Shown here: in pieces, positions 1 through 8,520 of the stretch
How the letters are laid out: every line of letters starts with the position of its first letter
How positions within the stretch are numbered: position 1 is the first letter of the stretch
NCBI RefSeq assembly: GCF_900109705.1
Contig: NZ_FOAI01000001.1
Coordinates: 62,001 to 126,000, forward strand
Source of the DNA: Roseivivax marinus
GTDB taxonomy: Bacteria; Pseudomonadota; Alphaproteobacteria; Rhodobacterales; Rhodobacteraceae
Reading direction: 5' to 3'
DNA length: 64,000 bases
The notes under the pieces: model-generated
What the model saw: the letters and a program-made list of their open reading frames with translations, nothing else
Told to the model about the DNA's origin: nothing
Database searches by the model: none
Translations under genes and position numbers: made by a program

Positions 1-200
1 GTGGTGGCGAGAACGTGGAAGGTCGATGCCTGCTCGGCGCGCTGTTCGGGGCCGACGAGATGCTCGGGCCCCGTGCGCCGGATCGAGCAGGTCAGTACCT
101 CGTGCCCGGCGGCGCGCAGGCCCGCCACCTCGCGCTGGACGAAGGTGTCCGACGCGCGCGGATATTCCCCGGTCAGAACGGCGACGCGTGGCAGGCTCAT
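1..200 (-). CDS. Glycosyltransferase, N-terminal fragment (cut by window edge)
   Basis: Only the first 66 or so codons are inside the window. The start ATG is at 200 (reverse strand) and the gene runs off the left edge. The product begins MSLPRVAVLTGEYPRASDTF and continues with QREVAGLRAAGHEVLTCSIR, which is the usual N-terminus of GT4-type (group 1) glycosyltransferases of exopolysaccharide and colanic-acid type. These transfer a sugar from a nucleotide donor at the cytoplasmic face of the membrane. The start codon overlaps the stop of the epimerase gene (ATGA, 197-200), so it is the third gene of a leftward operon. Substrate cannot be inferred from the fragment. Confidence 0.75.
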   Translation of the reverse strand, partial: MSLPRVAVLTGEYPRASDTFVQREVAGLRAAGHEVLTCSIRRTGPEHLVGPEQRAEQASTFHVLAT

Positions 201-1168
201 GTCGCCTCCGACCGGCAGGCGACGGCGATCCGGTCCTCGAAAGACCCGCGGTCGCGGTCGGGAAAGGCCGCGCGCAGGGCGTCGTTCGGCCAGCGCAGAG
301 GCATGTAGCGGGCGCGCAGTGTCGCTGCACGCAAGAGGCCCGGGCGGCTCTCGATGCCCGACAGCGCGCGAGCGACCGGCAGCAGGGCGCGCCAGGGGGC
401 GGACACGGCCGGGCCGCAGGCGCCGTGTGTCCGGAGAGCGCGGACCATTCCGGCCCGGTCGGGCAGCGCGTCGTCGAGCAGGTTGAGATCGCCAAGGCCG
501 CCCGGGGGCGGCGTTTCGGCAGCGTCGAGGCAGGCGCGGGCGACGCGCTCCACGTCGACCACCGGCACCTCGCCACCTCCGCCGAGGCGGAGCGTGAGCG
601 GCCCGAGCCGCGCTCCGAGATGTGCGGTCCAGGTGCGGCCCGGCCCGTAGATCGCGCCGGCCCGGAATAGCCACGCCTCCGTGCCCGAGCGCTTGGCCCA
701 GGCGCACAGGTCGCGGTCCTGGCGGGCCTTCGCCGCGGCGTATGCGTCAGGCGCGGTCTCCCCGGTGACGAGCGGGGTGGCCTCGGTCACGAGGCCCGAC
801 CCGTCATCGGCGAGCGTGCTCACGTCGTAGACCGCCACGGAGCCCAGCAGGACCACGCGGGCGATCCCTGCCTCTTCGGCCGCAGCCAATAGCGCCCCTG
901 TCGCACGGTGGGTGTCGCGGTCGTGGGCGCGCGCGTCGTTGCCCATGTGTCCGGCGGCGTGGATCAGGGCGTCGGCCCCGTGGAGCGCGCGGGCTAGGGG
1001 GGCGCCTCCCTCTGCAAGGTCGAGGCGATGCACCTCCCCCTCGGTCGCGCCCTTCGGTACTGCGCCGCGCCGCAGGATCGCGCGCACAGACAGGCCGCGT
1101 CGCTGCGCTTCGCGCACGATTCGCTTGCCTATGAATCCGCCGGCGCCGGTGATCGCGATGGTCCTCAC
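197..1168 (-). CDS. NAD-dependent epimerase/dehydratase (extended SDR)
   Basis: A 323-residue short-chain dehydrogenase of the NAD-dependent epimerase type. The dinucleotide-binding motif TGAGGFIG lies at residues 7-14. The catalytic pair of the YxxxK motif is Tyr143/Lys147, inside DAYAAAKARQ. A GTG start at 1168 was chosen because it overlaps the stop of the upstream oxidoreductase gene (GTGA) and puts the Rossmann motif at the usual distance from the N-terminus. The gene ends in an ATGA overlap with the glycosyltransferase. Context (oxidoreductase, glycosyltransferase, WecG-type gene) points to nucleotide-sugar modification for a surface polysaccharide. The actual sugar is unknown. Confidence 0.85.
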   Translation of the reverse strand: MRTIAITGAGGFIGKRIVREAQRRGLSVRAILRRGAVPKGATEGEVHRLDLAEGGAPLARALHGADALIHAAGHMGNDARAHDRDTHRATGALLAAAEEAGIARVVLLGSVAVYDVSTLADDGSGLVTEATPLVTGETAPDAYAAAKARQDRDLCAWAKRSGTEAWLFRAGAIYGPGRTWTAHLGARLGPLTLRLGGGGEVPVVDVERVARACLDAAETPPPGGLGDLNLLDDALPDRAGMVRALRTHGACGPAVSAPWRALLPVARALSGIESRPGLLRAATLRARYMPLRWPNDALRAAFPDRDRGSFEDRIAVACRSEAT

Positions 1169-2295
1169 CGCGCCCACGGCATCGGCTCCATCGGAGGGCA
1201 GGTCACCTGCATGGTTTGGGCGCCCGAATGCTCTCCGGCGTTCTGGATCGCCAGCGTCACCTCGGTCAGGTGCACCGCGAAGGTCCCGGAAAGGCGGCTT
1301 TGGCGGCCCTCGCGGACGGCGTCGAGCATCTCGACGGGGCCAAGGAGGAAATCCATCGCCGCCGCGCCCCAGCGTTTCACCTTCGGAGGCGTGGGGCCGG
1401 TCAGGCGGATGCGGCGGGGCAGGGGCCATTCCATGAGGCGTCGCCGCACCGTCACACGCCGGGCGAAGCGCACCGGTGCCCCGTTGTCCCACGCGGCGTT
1501 GCAGCTCAGGACTCCCGCATCCCCGATCACGCGGATGCGGTGATCGTGCGGCGCGACGATGGAGCAGGTCAGCCGCGCGACCATGCCGGTGTGGAAGAAC
1601 AGCGTCGCGACGGAGAGATCGGGTGCCATCGGACCGGCGCCGGTCTTGTCGGGCACGGTCTCGGCCGAGGCCGCCACGACCGTGCGGACCGATCCGAACC
1701 ACGCGATCAGCCACGCGAGGTAGTAGCCCGCGTGTTCCAGCGTGCAGCCCGTGCGGAACTCGTCCTCGAAGGGCCAGGGCGCGCCGCTTTCCGAGATCCA
1801 CTTGCGGTAGGCCGCTTGCGACACGAAGCCGTCGTCGAGCTCGGCGTAGATGGCACGCGGCGTACCGGCGATGCCGGAGCGCAGCGCGTGGCCCAGCGTC
1901 TGAGCCGCCTCTCCCAGCACCGAGCAGGGGGCCGACCCGAGTTGCAGGCCCTTCTCGCGCGCTGTCTCCGCCAGCTCGATCGCGTCCTCCACGCGAAGGG
2001 CCAGCGGTTTTTCGCAGTAGACGTGGTGCCCGGCGGCGAGGCAGGCGGCGTTGATCTCGAAGTGCGCGGACGGATTGGTGAGGTTCAGGACCAGCCCCTC
2101 CGGCGGAAGGGCCGCGAGCATCGCGTCGAGGCCGGAGGCCGCGGGCACGTTCCAGTGGGCGGAAAAGGCGGCCAGCCGGTCGGCGTCGCGATCCCACACG
2201 GCGGCAACGCGCAGGCCCGGATGCAGTCGAAGCGAGCGCATGTAGAGGTCGGCCACGAAGCCGCAGCCGACAAGACAGATCGTGCCTTCGGTCAT
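1165..2295 (-). CDS. Gfo/Idh/MocA family oxidoreductase
   Basis: A 376-residue NAD(P)-dependent oxidoreductase. The N-terminal Rossmann fold shows VGCGFVA at 9-15 and the family signature CEKPLA at 94-99, where the EKP lysine is catalytic. The C-terminal half is the alpha/beta substrate domain. The start ATG at 2295 follows a GGGGCAAAG stretch; longer in-frame extensions have no Shine-Dalgarno and lie ahead of the conserved fold. It is the first gene of the leftward operon with the epimerase and glycosyltransferase. In polysaccharide loci this family oxidises or reduces sugar-nucleotide rings. It could equally act on a free sugar or inositol. Confidence 0.85.
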   Translation of the reverse strand: MTEGTICLVGCGFVADLYMRSLRLHPGLRVAAVWDRDADRLAAFSAHWNVPAASGLDAMLAALPPEGLVLNLTNPSAHFEINAACLAAGHHVYCEKPLALRVEDAIELAETAREKGLQLGSAPCSVLGEAAQTLGHALRSGIAGTPRAIYAELDDGFVSQAAYRKWISESGAPWPFEDEFRTGCTLEHAGYYLAWLIAWFGSVRTVVAASAETVPDKTGAGPMAPDLSVATLFFHTGMVARLTCSIVAPHDHRIRVIGDAGVLSCNAAWDNGAPVRFARRVTVRRRLMEWPLPRRIRLTGPTPPKVKRWGAAAMDFLLGPVEMLDAVREGRQSRLSGTFAVHLTEVTLAIQNAGEHSGAQTMQVTCPPMEPMPWAR

Positions 2296-2507
2296 CTTTG
2301 CCCCATTTCGGGAGCGATGTGGCCCGGTCCGACCATGCTTGAGGTGCCTCGATTCGGGGTTCGAACGCCTGCTCGTCGGCAAGACCATGAAAACGTGGCT
2401 TCAATAGGACCGGAAGGGGTCGCGGGACAGCCCAGAAAACGACACATTTTCCGCGCGATGTGATAGCGGGTGTGCGGGGCGGCAAAGCGGGCCGACCGGA
2501 GAGACGC

Positions 2508-3269
2508 ATGGAATTTCATACCGGGGACGGAGCGGTGCGGGTGAACGTGCCGGATCTCGCCGCGCTCGAACGGGCGGTGGCGGAGCGGATCGACGCGCGG
2601 GCAGGCTTTGCCGTGGCCACGCTGAACCTCGATCACCTCGTCAAGCTGCGGTCGGATCAGGGCTTTCGCGCGGCCTATGCGGCCCATGACCTTGTCACCG
2701 CGGACGGCAACCCGATCGTGTGGCTGTCGCGCATGGCGGGGCGGCGGGTGTCGCTGGTGCCGGGCTCGGACGCGATCCTACCGCTCGTGCACGTCGCCGC
2801 GGCGGCCGGCGCGCCCGTGGGCTTCGTCGGCACCACCGCGCCGGCGCTGGACAGCGCGGCGGACTACCTCGAGCGACGGGTGCCTGGCCTGCAAGTGGCG
2901 GCGCGGATCGCGCCCGCGATGGGTTTCGACCCCGAGGGGGACGCCGCGGACGCGGTGCTCGACGCGCTCGAGGATGCCGGGGTGCGGCTGGCCTTCGTGG
3001 CCCTCGGCGCCCCCAAGCAGGAGAGGTTCGCGGCGCACGGCCGGCGCCGCCTGCCGGGAATGGGCTTCGCGTCCATCGGTGCGGGGCTCGACTTCTTCGC
3101 GGGAACGCAGGTTCGCGCCCCGGTTCCGGTGCGCGCCGCGGCGATGGAATGGGCCTGGCGCGCGTTGGGTGATCCGCGCCGTCTCGGCCCGCGATACGCG
3201 GCCTGCGCGGCGATCCTGCCGGGGCTCGTGACAGAGGCGATCGAGATGCGCAGACGCTCCGAACCCTAG
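2508..3269 (+). CDS. WecG/TagA/CpsF family glycosyltransferase
   Basis: A 253-residue protein of the GT26 family (WecG, TagA, CpsF), which adds N-acetylmannosaminuronate or a related sugar to lipid-linked intermediates of surface glycans. Recognisable segments are [12 protein letters not shown] near the N-terminus, [12 protein letters not shown] (the TagA-like catalytic Asp region) and LGAPKQERF near residue 170, a family hallmark. The start at 2508 has GGAGAG eight bases upstream; the longer in-frame version (2460) has no such signal. It is divergent from the oxidoreductase operon across about 210 bp and supports a polysaccharide locus on this side of the window. Confidence 0.85.
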   Translation: MEFHTGDGAVRVNVPDLAALERAVAERIDARAGFAVATLNLDHLVKLRSDQGFRAAYAAHDLVTADGNPIVWLSRMAGRRVSLVPGSDAILPLVHVAAAAGAPVGFVGTTAPALDSAADYLERRVPGLQVAARIAPAMGFDPEGDAADAVLDALEDAGVRLAFVALGAPKQERFAAHGRRRLPGMGFASIGAGLDFFAGTQVRAPVPVRAAAMEWAWRALGDPRRLGPRYAACAAILPGLVTEAIEMRRRSEP

Positions 3270-3275
3270 TCGCGG

Positions 3276-3304
3276 CTTGGCCTTCCCGTCCGGAACCCCC
3301 ATAT
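3276..3304 (+). promoter_or_regulatory. Putative sigma-32 (RpoH) promoter of hslVU
   Basis: CTTGGCC (3276-3282), a 13-base spacer, then CCCCCATAT (3296-3304). This fits the heat-shock promoter pattern CTTGAAA-N11-16-CCCCATnT. It lies 28 bases before the hslV start, and hslVU is a classical RpoH target. A closely similar arrangement precedes hslO in this window. Confidence 0.6.
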
Positions 3305-3332
3305 GCGGCGCCAGACCAGAAGGAAGGACGCC

Positions 3333-3890
3333 ATGAGCGAAGATACATTCCCGGGCTGGCACGGCACCACGATCGTGGGCGTGAAGAAGGACGGCCGCGT
3401 CGTCGTCGCCGGCGACGGACAGGTCAGCCTCGGGCCGACCGTCATCAAGGGCACGGCCCGCAAGGTGCGGCGGCTGTCGCCCGGAGGTTCGGACATCGTG
3501 GCAGGCTTCGCCGGCTCGACCGCCGACGCCTTCGCGCTGCTGGAACGGTTGGAGACCAAGCTGGAAGCGACCCCGGGCCAGTTGCAGCGCGCGTGCGTCG
3601 AGCTGGCCAAGGACTGGCGCACCGACAAGTACCTGCAGAAGCTCGAGGCGATGCTGATCGTGACCGACGGTGCCGAACTCTACGTCGTCACCGGTGCGGG
3701 CGACGTGCTCGAGCCGGAGGACAACGTGGCCGCCATCGGCTCGGGCGGGAACTACGCGCTCGCCGCCGCGCGGGCGATGATGGACACCGATCGGGACGCC
3801 GAGGCCATCGCCCGCCGCGCGATGGAGATCGCCGCGTCGATCTGCGTCTACACCAACGGAAATCTCACGGTCGAGACGCTGGACGCCTGA
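3333..3890 (+). CDS. hslV: ATP-dependent protease subunit HslV
   Basis: A 185-residue N-terminal-nucleophile peptidase, the proteolytic core of the HslVU (ClpQY) protease that degrades misfolded and regulatory proteins in the cytoplasm. The sequence [12 protein letters not shown] places the catalytic threonine at Thr12 after a short propeptide, as usual in alphaproteobacteria. GDGQVSLG and [10 protein letters not shown] are family blocks. The start ATG follows AAGGAAGG. It is 71 bp upstream of hslU and probably in one operon with it. The sigma-32-like promoter just upstream fits heat-shock control. Confidence 0.97.
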   Translation: MSEDTFPGWHGTTIVGVKKDGRVVVAGDGQVSLGPTVIKGTARKVRRLSPGGSDIVAGFAGSTADAFALLERLETKLEATPGQLQRACVELAKDWRTDKYLQKLEAMLIVTDGAELYVVTGAGDVLEPEDNVAAIGSGGNYALAAARAMMDTDRDAEAIARRAMEIAASICVYTNGNLTVETLDA

Positions 3891-3961
3891 CCGCCGGGCC
3901 GGCGCCGCCGCTGCGACACGCCGCGCGCGCCCCGGCCCGACTGCACGAAAGGACATCGAAG

Positions 3962-5269
3962 ATGACCGACCTCACCCCGCGCGAGATCGTATCGGAACTG
4001 GACCGCTTCATCATCGGCCAGAACGACGCCAAGCGCGCCGTGGCGGTGGCGCTGCGCAACCGCTGGCGGCGCAAGCAGCTCTCCGACGACATCCGCGATG
4101 AAGTCTATCCCAAGAACATCCTGATGATCGGCCCCACCGGCGTCGGCAAGACCGAGATCAGCCGGCGTCTGGCCAAGCTGGCGCACGCGCCGTTCACCAA
4201 GGTCGAGGCCACCAAGTTCACCGAGGTGGGCTATGTCGGCCGTGACGTGGAGCAGATCGTGCGCGACCTCATGGACGCGGCGATGACCATGACCCGCGAG
4301 CGGATGCGCGAGGACGTGAAGGCCACCGCCCACGCCGCCGCCGAGGACCGCGTGATCGCCGCCATCGCCGGCGAGGACGCCCGCGAGAGCACGCGCGAGA
4401 TGTTCCGCAAGAAGCTGAAGGCCGGCGAGCTCGACGACACGATGATCGACCTCGACGTGAAGGAGACCGCCTCGCCGTTCCCGGCGATGGAGATCCCCGG
4501 CCAGCCCGGGCAGGGCATGGGCGGCATGAACCTCGGCGATATCTTCGGCAAGGCGTTCGGCGGGCGCACCACGCGCAAGCGTATGACTGTCGCCGACAGC
4601 TACGAGACCCTGATCCAGGAAGAGGCGGACAAGCTTCTCGATGACGAGGCGGTCAAGATTTCCGCTCTCGATGCGGTCGAGCAGAACGGCATCGTCTTCC
4701 TCGACGAGATCGACAAGGTCTGCGCCAAGTCCGACGCGCGCGGCGGTGACGTGAGCCGCGAGGGCGTGCAGCGCGACCTGCTGCCGCTGATCGAGGGGAC
4801 GACCGTCAGCACCAAGCACGGCCCGGTGCGCACCGACCACATCCTGTTCATCGCCTCGGGCGCGTTCCACGTAGCCAAGCCGTCGGACCTGCTGCCCGAA
4901 CTTCAGGGCCGTCTGCCGATCCGGGTGAACCTGCGCGCGCTCAGCGAAGAGGACTTCGTCCGCATCCTGACCGAGACCGACAACGCGCTGACGCGGCAGT
5001 ACACGGCGCTGATGGCCACCGAGAAGGTCGAGGTCAGCTTCACGGAGGGCGGCATCAAGGCGCTGGCCCGCATCGCGGCGGAGGTGAACGCCTCGGTCGA
5101 GAACATCGGCGCTCGCCGGCTCTACACGGTGATGGAGCGGGTCTTCGAGGAGTTGTCCTTCATCGCGCCCGACAAGGCCGGAGAGACCGTGGAGGTGGAC
5201 GAGGCCTTCGTCGAGAAGCACCTCGGCGATCTCAGCCGGTCCACCGATCTCAGCCGCTACGTGCTGTAA
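3962..5269 (+). CDS. hslU: ATP-dependent protease ATPase subunit HslU
   Basis: A 435-residue AAA+ unfoldase that feeds substrates into HslV. The N-terminus [20 protein letters not shown] is typical. Walker A is GPTGVGKT at 57-64, Walker B LDEID is near 247-251, and an intermediate (I) domain lies between them. The GYVGRD pore motif is present at about residue 90. The C-terminus LSRYVL is the tail that docks into and activates HslV. Length matches the family. It is followed by a strong intrinsic terminator. Confidence 0.98.
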   Translation: MTDLTPREIVSELDRFIIGQNDAKRAVAVALRNRWRRKQLSDDIRDEVYPKNILMIGPTGVGKTEISRRLAKLAHAPFTKVEATKFTEVGYVGRDVEQIVRDLMDAAMTMTRERMREDVKATAHAAAEDRVIAAIAGEDARESTREMFRKKLKAGELDDTMIDLDVKETASPFPAMEIPGQPGQGMGGMNLGDIFGKAFGGRTTRKRMTVADSYETLIQEEADKLLDDEAVKISALDAVEQNGIVFLDEIDKVCAKSDARGGDVSREGVQRDLLPLIEGTTVSTKHGPVRTDHILFIASGAFHVAKPSDLLPELQGRLPIRVNLRALSEEDFVRILTETDNALTRQYTALMATEKVEVSFTEGGIKALARIAAEVNASVENIGARRLYTVMERVFEELSFIAPDKAGETVEVDEAFVEKHLGDLSRSTDLSRYVL

Positions 5270-5328
5270 GCGGGGCCGGACTCCCCGGGGTGTTCGCCAG
5301 GCGCGGCATCCGACGTGTTCTGGAGATC

Positions 5329-5363
5329 AACGCCCTCGCAGCAATCTGCGGGGGCGTTTTCAT
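5329..5363 (+). terminator. Rho-independent terminator of hslVU
   Basis: An 11-bp stem, CGCCCTCGCAG with CTGCGGGGGCG (one G-T pair), closes a CAAT loop and is followed by TTTTC. It lies 60 bp after the hslU stop. Confidence 0.85.
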
Positions 5364-5398
5364 CCCGGATCAGCCCGAAGGGCGGCCGGAACGAAAGT

Positions 5399-5692
5399 CT
5401 AGCCCAATCCATCAACGACAATCGAGTTCAGGCTCGAGCCGGAACGCCGCAGGACTGCGAGCGTCTGGAACTCATCGGAATTCCAGAATGACAGCGCGTG
5501 CTCACGGTCGGGGAACTCGATGATGAAGGCCGCGTCCGGCAAAGGGTCGTCACCTTCCAGACGTGCGGGTTCGCCGCCACGAACCCGGAACGCCCCCTTA
5601 TGCCGCGCTACGAGGTCGGGGATCCGCGAGAAGTATTCATCCATCCAGTCACGGCTTTGAATTGTCATCTGGCCGATGATGAATGCTGGCAT
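5399..5692 (-). CDS. DUF1330 domain protein
   Basis: A 97-residue protein beginning MPAFIIGQMTIQSRDWMDEY. It contains the DUF1330 core, an alpha/beta-barrel fold related to dimeric ferredoxin-like proteins, including AAFIIEFPDREHALSFWNSD and the C-terminal RRSGSSLNSIVVDG. No catalytic function is established for the family. The start at 5692 has GAGGGAGAGG just upstream; a longer upstream extension lacks family similarity. It stands alone, convergent with hslU, beside the gene-poor stretch 5693-6382. Confidence 0.8.
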   Translation of the reverse strand: MPAFIIGQMTIQSRDWMDEYFSRIPDLVARHKGAFRVRGGEPARLEGDDPLPDAAFIIEFPDREHALSFWNSDEFQTLAVLRRSGSSLNSIVVDGLG

Positions 5693-6382
5693 TCGAACCT
5701 CTCCCTCGTGGACGGGTCTTGGTTCTCGCAGCGTAGGGGGCACCCATTCGCCCGGCAACACAGGCGAACCGAGCGTTGCTCTTTCCGCGCGACGCGCGGT
5801 GCGGTCGCAAAATGTGGAAGCGGCATCTGCGTGGTCCGAGGCTTCGCGAGCATCCAAACGTTCGATGAGGGGGTCTAGGGGGTCTTCTTGATCGCCGGGA
5901 TGTGTCGCTGTCTCCGACGTTTTCGTCCATTACTCCGCGCGGTCGCAGTTCGCGGTTCCGGGGGTGATCCGCAGGCGCGCCGCGCTTTTCGGGCTCAACC
6001 GTAACGCTGAGGTCCGCGCGGACCCCGAGAAGGGAGCCTCTGGGGCCGATCAACTGACAGGGGAACAGACGACAACAGGTCTGGTGTCGGATCTTAGCGC
6101 TGTTTCTCATCCAATGGTGTTTTGTGCTGGCCTGTCCACGGGCGGGGCCATTCACGCAGGGTCTTGTAAAGCATTCCAGTTCAGTCGGTTACCAGGCCCT
6201 CGGTCGTGCTTGTGCGCCTCGCCTGCGAGCCAAAGGCAGGTGCCGGACCCGTTTCGGATCGCCCCCGTGATCGTGACACGCACTGGTGGAATGTCTTACT
6301 TGATGCACACGCTGACCTTGCGTCATCCTGCTGTCACTGCCTTTGACCGATCCGAATTCATTTTAATGCAGGAGACTTTCCC
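5693..6382. other. Gene-poor stretch between DUF1330 gene and haloperoxidase
   Basis: About 690 bp in which I see no credible gene on either strand. The open frames present (for example 5964-6536 forward, 5649-6155 reverse) lack recognisable domains, have no convincing ribosome sites and overlap neighbours. Base composition from about 5900 to 6370 looks less GC-biased than the surroundings. It must hold the promoter of the haloperoxidase gene, but I cannot assign clear -35/-10 boxes. It could be decayed or transferred DNA. Confidence 0.5.
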
Positions 6383-8446
6383 ATGCTTGATAAGCACCCC
6401 GCACCGAGACAGCCCGCCCGCAGTGCCGGACCGGTTCAGCCGCCCCTTCCGCCCAATCGCCAGCAGGACGCCAGCGACCGTCGTGCCAAGGCCAGCGCGC
6501 TGCACGGGACAACGGCATTCGTCGCGCCCGAAGTGAACGGCGACGAGGTCACTCCCTACCTGTTCAGCTTTACCAAGGGCCTGCGGCATTCACGCCAAGG
6601 CATCGTCGAGGATCCCGCCCATTTCGAAACGTTCCGCTCCGGAACGGCATCGCCGGACCCGGGCGTGTTCGGGACCGTGCCGATCAACACCGATCCCACG
6701 GTGTTCGAAACCCCGGCGCCCGCGGGACTCGCCGGGCCGATCCGCAAGTGGGAAAGCCCGACCGCGGGCCATGCCTTCGTGCTTCAGGGCCCCGATCCGA
6801 TGTCCATCGGAATGCCGCGTGCACCTGCCGCGCGCAGCGCCGAGCTCGCCGCCGAGATGGCCGAGGTCTACCAGATGGCCCTCTTGCGGGATTACCCGGT
6901 CGCCGCCTTCATGGACGAGGACCTCGTCGCCGCGCTCGACGATCCGTTCGCGTCGCAGGCGCTTTCGGACGTCTCCGACGCGGCGTCGCGGCTCGCTGGC
7001 CTGCGCTGGTTCTGCGGCGAGGCCGAAGACAACGATATCGACGATGCCGAGAAGCGCACCCGTCGGCGCTTCGGCCAGACCCAGACACCCCGCAACATGT
7101 TCCGTGGCATCGGCGAGGGCACCCATGACGGCCCGTTCGTGTCGCAGTTCATGGTCGTCGGTTCCAAGTCGGGCGGCGGCGAGGGCCGCCAGAGCGGTCA
7201 CATCCGCTACGGAAACCAGCGCGTGCCGCAGACTGTGCGTATGGCGCGCCCCGGGCGTGACTTCATGACCTCGTGGAACGACTGGCTGGACGTTCAGAAC
7301 GGCTACAACGCGCGTCACGGGCTGGAGCTTGCCGGGCACGATGCCGAATACCTCGGCGACACGCACCGGCCGCTGACCACGCTGCGGGATCTCGCGACCT
7401 ACGTGCATGATGACGCGCTCTATCAGGCATATCTGAACGCGGCGCTGATCCTGCTGTCGGAGGGCGCGGCCGTGGACCGCGGCATCCCCTACCACGGCGG
7501 GGCGACGCGGACCTTCGGCGGCAACCAGGCGCCTTTCGCGATCTTCGGCGGGCCGCACCTGCTGACGCTCGTGACCGAGGTTTCGAGCCGAGCGCTGAGG
7601 GCGGTCCGGGCGGCCAAGTTCTCGGTCCACCGGCGCTGCCGTCCCGAGGTCCTCGCGGCGCGCTTCCACACGGTGTTCTCGGGCTACGATCCCAGCGGCA
7701 CCGGCGCCTACGACGACGGCAATCCGCACGAACAGGCCGCCCGGCAGATGCTGTCGGACGACATCGCCTCCTACACGCACCCCACGGACGAGGACCCGCA
7801 AGAGCCGTCGCTCTACGACATCCTCTCCGACATTCGGGCGCACAACGCGGCCCAGAACGGCGCGGACGCGGCGCCAAGCTGGCTTCTGCCGATGGCCTTC
7901 CCCGAAGGCTCGCCAATGCACCCGGCCTACGGTGCGGGCCATGCCACGGTGGCGGGCGCCTGCGTGACGGTGCTCAAGGCCTTCTTCGAGATGGGCGACT
8001 ACGGCAGCCGGACGCTTTTCGTGGACCCGGCGGCCGACGCGCCGGACGCGCGCAAGGCCTACGTGCCGGTGAGCGCGGGCCCCGACGATCCCGGCGGATT
8101 CCTCAAGGCGCTCGACGTGCCGGGCGGACTGACCCTTGTCGGGGAGCTGAACAAGCTGGCGTGGAACATCTCCAACGCGCGCAACATCGCCGGGGTGCAC
8201 TACTACACCGACTACATCGAGTCGCTGCTGCTGGGCGAGGCGATCACCATCGGCATCCTGCGCGAGCAGATGTGCACCTACGACATGCGCGAGCAGGTCG
8301 AGATGACGCTGCCGCTCTTCGTGGAGCGCACGCTGCCGGACATACTGCTGACCGGCCCGGACGGCACGGCCTCATCGATCCAGCCGGGGGAACTGGTGAA
8401 GGAAATACGGATCCTGAGCGACGGCCGGATCGAGAAGGTGCACTGA
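6383..8446 (+). CDS. Vanadium-dependent haloperoxidase (bromoperoxidase-like)
   Basis: A 687-residue protein of the vanadium haloperoxidase/PAP2 superfamily, which uses vanadate and peroxide to oxidise halides to hypohalous acid. All three vanadate-binding blocks are visible: Lys412 and Arg420 in KFSVHRRCRPE (seven residues apart, as in bromoperoxidases); His513 and His520 in MHPAYGAGHATVAG; and Arg600 and His606 in ARNIAGVHYYTD. His513 seven residues before the axial-region His520 is the bromoperoxidase arrangement. The residue two before His520 is Ala, where many relatives have Ser. No signal peptide is evident. GGAG precedes the start. It is a stand-alone gene ending at a strong terminator. 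Halide specificity cannot be read from sequence. Confidence 0.9.
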   Translation: MLDKHPAPRQPARSAGPVQPPLPPNRQQDASDRRAKASALHGTTAFVAPEVNGDEVTPYLFSFTKGLRHSRQGIVEDPAHFETFRSGTASPDPGVFGTVPINTDPTVFETPAPAGLAGPIRKWESPTAGHAFVLQGPDPMSIGMPRAPAARSAELAAEMAEVYQMALLRDYPVAAFMDEDLVAALDDPFASQALSDVSDAASRLAGLRWFCGEAEDNDIDDAEKRTRRRFGQTQTPRNMFRGIGEGTHDGPFVSQFMVVGSKSGGGEGRQSGHIRYGNQRVPQTVRMARPGRDFMTSWNDWLDVQNGYNARHGLELAGHDAEYLGDTHRPLTTLRDLATYVHDDALYQAYLNAALILLSEGAAVDRGIPYHGGATRTFGGNQAPFAIFGGPHLLTLVTEVSSRALRAVRAAKFSVHRRCRPEVLAARFHTVFSGYDPSGTGAYDDGNPHEQAARQMLSDDIASYTHPTDEDPQEPSLYDILSDIRAHNAAQNGADAAPSWLLPMAFPEGSPMHPAYGAGHATVAGACVTVLKAFFEMGDYGSRTLFVDPAADAPDARKAYVPVSAGPDDPGGFLKALDVPGGLTLVGELNKLAWNISNARNIAGVHYYTDYIESLLLGEAITIGILREQMCTYDMREQVEMTLPLFVERTLPDILLTGPDGTASSIQPGELVKEIRILSDGRIEKVH

Positions 8447-8466
8447 CGCAGCCTTAACCCGGAACG

Positions 8467-8498
8467 GAAAACGCCCCGCACATGCGGGGCGTTTTTTA
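8467..8498. terminator. Strong bidirectional terminator
   Basis: A perfect stem, CGCCCCGCA with TGCGGGGCG, flanked by A-rich sequence on the left and TTTTTT on the right. It separates the haloperoxidase gene from the convergent ABC transporter operon and could serve both. Confidence 0.9.
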
Positions 8499-8520
8499 AT
8501 GTGTCGGGGATTGGGGCCGA

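Noticed and set aside
2345-2385. GGGGTTCGAACGCC, resembling a tRNA T-loop
   Set aside because: No 5-bp T-stem, anticodon arm or acceptor stem can be drawn around it.
5964-6536. Forward open frame of 190 codons ahead of the haloperoxidase
   Set aside because: It has no ribosome site or domain and runs into the haloperoxidase gene in another frame.
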